A stretch of 6,314 nt of DNA from Methanoregulaceae archaeon (GTDB lineage: Archaea; Halobacteriota; Methanomicrobia; Methanomicrobiales; Methanospirillaceae), in the NCBI GenBank assembly GCA_013331215.1, contig DUGU01000291.1, positions 1 through 6,314 of the forward strand, written 5' to 3'. The notes under the pieces were generated by a model. It did not search any database. It was not told the origin of the DNA and saw only the letters and a program-made list of their open reading frames with translations. The position numbers and the translations under genes are program-made. Shown here in pieces: positions 5,634-6,314 of this stretch (positions within the stretch are counted from its first letter, which is position 1; each line of letters begins with the position of its first letter).

Positions 5634-5984
5634 TCAGAAATGGGCCAGCACGATCTCGAGGATCGCGTCGAGCTCGTCGCCCGTGAGCGAGTAGCGCTCC
5701 TTCGCGTAGATCGCCCGGAGCTCGTCGCGAGACCGGGGCATCAGGTTCGCGATCCGGTAGGCGATCTCCGGCCGCATCTTCTCCATGCCCGTGAGGGCCT
5801 CCACGAGCGCTGTGGCCTTCTCCGGCGTCGTCTTGGCAAGCAGGTTCGCGTGCTCGATCGAGCGCCGGAGCTCGTACGACATCTCCCTCTCGTGGCCGAG
5901 CCGCTCGGCCTCCACTCGGAGCAGGATCTCCCGGACTTCGGGGAGGGTGACCTTCTCCTCGGACTGAACCGCTTTGACCTTCAT
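5634..5984 (-). CDS. rpoF: DNA-directed RNA polymerase subunit Rpo4 (RpoF, Rpb4-like)
   Basis: The archaeal counterpart of eukaryotic Rpb4. With Rpo7 it forms the polymerase stalk, which binds emerging RNA and aids open-complex formation and processivity. The 116-aa product has the expected length and helical make-up: a beta-prone N-terminus MKVKAVQSEEKVTLPEVREILL (1-22), a long charged helix around EAERLGHEREMSYELRRSIEHANLLAK (25-51), and the C-terminal HRDC-like part with EKMRPEIAYRIANLMPRSRDELRAIYAKE (68-96) followed by LTGDELDAILEIV. The NLMPRSRDELRAIY segment is the family hallmark. ATG 5984 is preceded by AGGTC about 6 nt upstream. It lies 58 bases after rpl21e and 12 bases before the DUF655 gene in the usual archaeal order. 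A TATA-like AATACAAG in the 58-base gap could be an internal promoter, but this is weak. Confidence 0.95.
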   Translation of the reverse strand: MKVKAVQSEEKVTLPEVREILLRVEAERLGHEREMSYELRRSIEHANLLAKTTPEKATALVEALTGMEKMRPEIAYRIANLMPRSRDELRAIYAKERYSLTGDELDAILEIVLAHF

Positions 5985-6042
5985 GCACGACCTGCCGTAG
6001 CCTTGTATTCTCCCGCGCGGAAGTTAGATGTTGTGTTTCGCC

Positions 6043-6314
6043 TCAGGGCTTCTGGGCCCTGAGGTGCTGGGGGCGCGCGATAACGATCTTATTGGCGTTC
6101 CCGTCGCGGATCGCGAGCACCCAGGCGCGTCCCCGCTGCTCGATCACCTTGCCGGTCTTACCGTGGAACCGCCGGTGCGGCATCCCCTTCTGAACCGAGG
6201 GCTCGCAGACGATGTGGACCGCCTGCCCGGGCTCGAACCGCTGGATAAGAGCCGTCACTGGCCCGATGCCGCGCTTGCGGAGATCTTTCTTGAACTTATA
6301 CCGTGTCTTCTTTC
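6043..6314 (-). CDS. rpl21e: 50S ribosomal protein L21e, 5' end outside the window
   Basis: A component of the archaeal/eukaryal large ribosomal subunit, absent from bacteria. The visible part begins [18 protein letters not shown] at the window edge (minus strand) and continues through the SH3-like core: [14 protein letters not shown], then the [17 protein letters not shown] stretch that is the family signature, ending HLRAQKP with a TGA at 6043-6045. About 90 residues are present; L21e proteins are about 95-100, so only the first few residues, typically a short segment with MA and a Gly-rich turn, are missing. A GTG codon at 6258 is internal, not the start, because conserved sequence continues upstream of it. 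It is the first visible gene of the L21e - Rpo4 - DUF655 series. Confidence 0.96.
   Translation of the reverse strand, partial: KKTRYKFKKDLRKRGIGPVTALIQRFEPGQAVHIVCEPSVQKGMPHRRFHGKTGKVIEQRGRAWVLAIRDGNANKIVIARPQHLRAQKP

Noticed and set aside
4323..6062. A 579-codon open frame on the plus strand
   Set aside because: It lies antisense to rpoF and the DUF655 gene and out of frame with the membrane protein gene. Its product is repetitive in Leu, Asp, Glu, Arg and His, typical of the antisense frame of GC-rich genes.
6043..6258. L21e starting at the GTG at 6258
   Set aside because: Conserved L21e sequence ([18 protein letters not shown]) continues in frame to the window edge, so the gene is partial and the GTG is internal.

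Overview
The window is from an archaeon, most likely a high-GC methanogen of the order Methanomicrobiales (Methanoculleus-like). This rests on archaeal-type genes (ribosomal protein L21e, RNA polymerase subunit Rpo4/RpoF, a DUF655 protein, archaeal KsgA, a HemK2-type methyltransferase), their order, the GC-rich third codon positions, and SD-like or leaderless starts. The genus is inferred from general resemblance and has not been tested by a search.

Layout, right to left on the minus strand: the 3' part of rpl21e (6043-6314, cut by the window edge), rpoF (5634-5984) and a DUF655 gene (5061-5621), followed by a T-rich terminator at about 5036-5045. A four-helix membrane protein gene on the plus strand (4447-4923) then interrupts the series. 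Minus-strand genes resume with ksgA (3551-4324). A small plus-strand DUF1059 gene (3360-3554) converges on ksgA, and the two share a TTAA stop. Divergent from it is a compact minus-strand run: a Tam-like SAM methyltransferase (2480-3268), a HemK2-type methyltransferase (1911-2483, ATGA overlap) and an OGG1-type 8-oxoguanine DNA glycosylase (1064 to about 1918). A lone hypothetical gene (609-1001, plus strand) converges on ogg. The first 600 bases hold no convincing gene, but contain a 12-bp hairpin and a T7 tract.

Functionally, most minus-strand genes belong to the conserved archaeal translation/transcription neighbourhood L21e - Rpo4 - DUF655 - KsgA - HemK2: a ribosomal protein, a polymerase stalk subunit, a nucleic-acid-binding protein of unknown role, 16S rRNA dimethylation, and probable release-factor methylation. 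In this genome the block is split twice by insertions carrying plus-strand genes.

I did not find a convincing undescribed multi-gene system. The points most worth following up are the start of ogg, which has no ATG, GTG or TTG where homology places it but does have an ACG at ideal spacing from a strong SD; the two interruptions of the conserved cluster; and two unassigned proteins, the acidic 130-aa protein and the 158-aa membrane protein.
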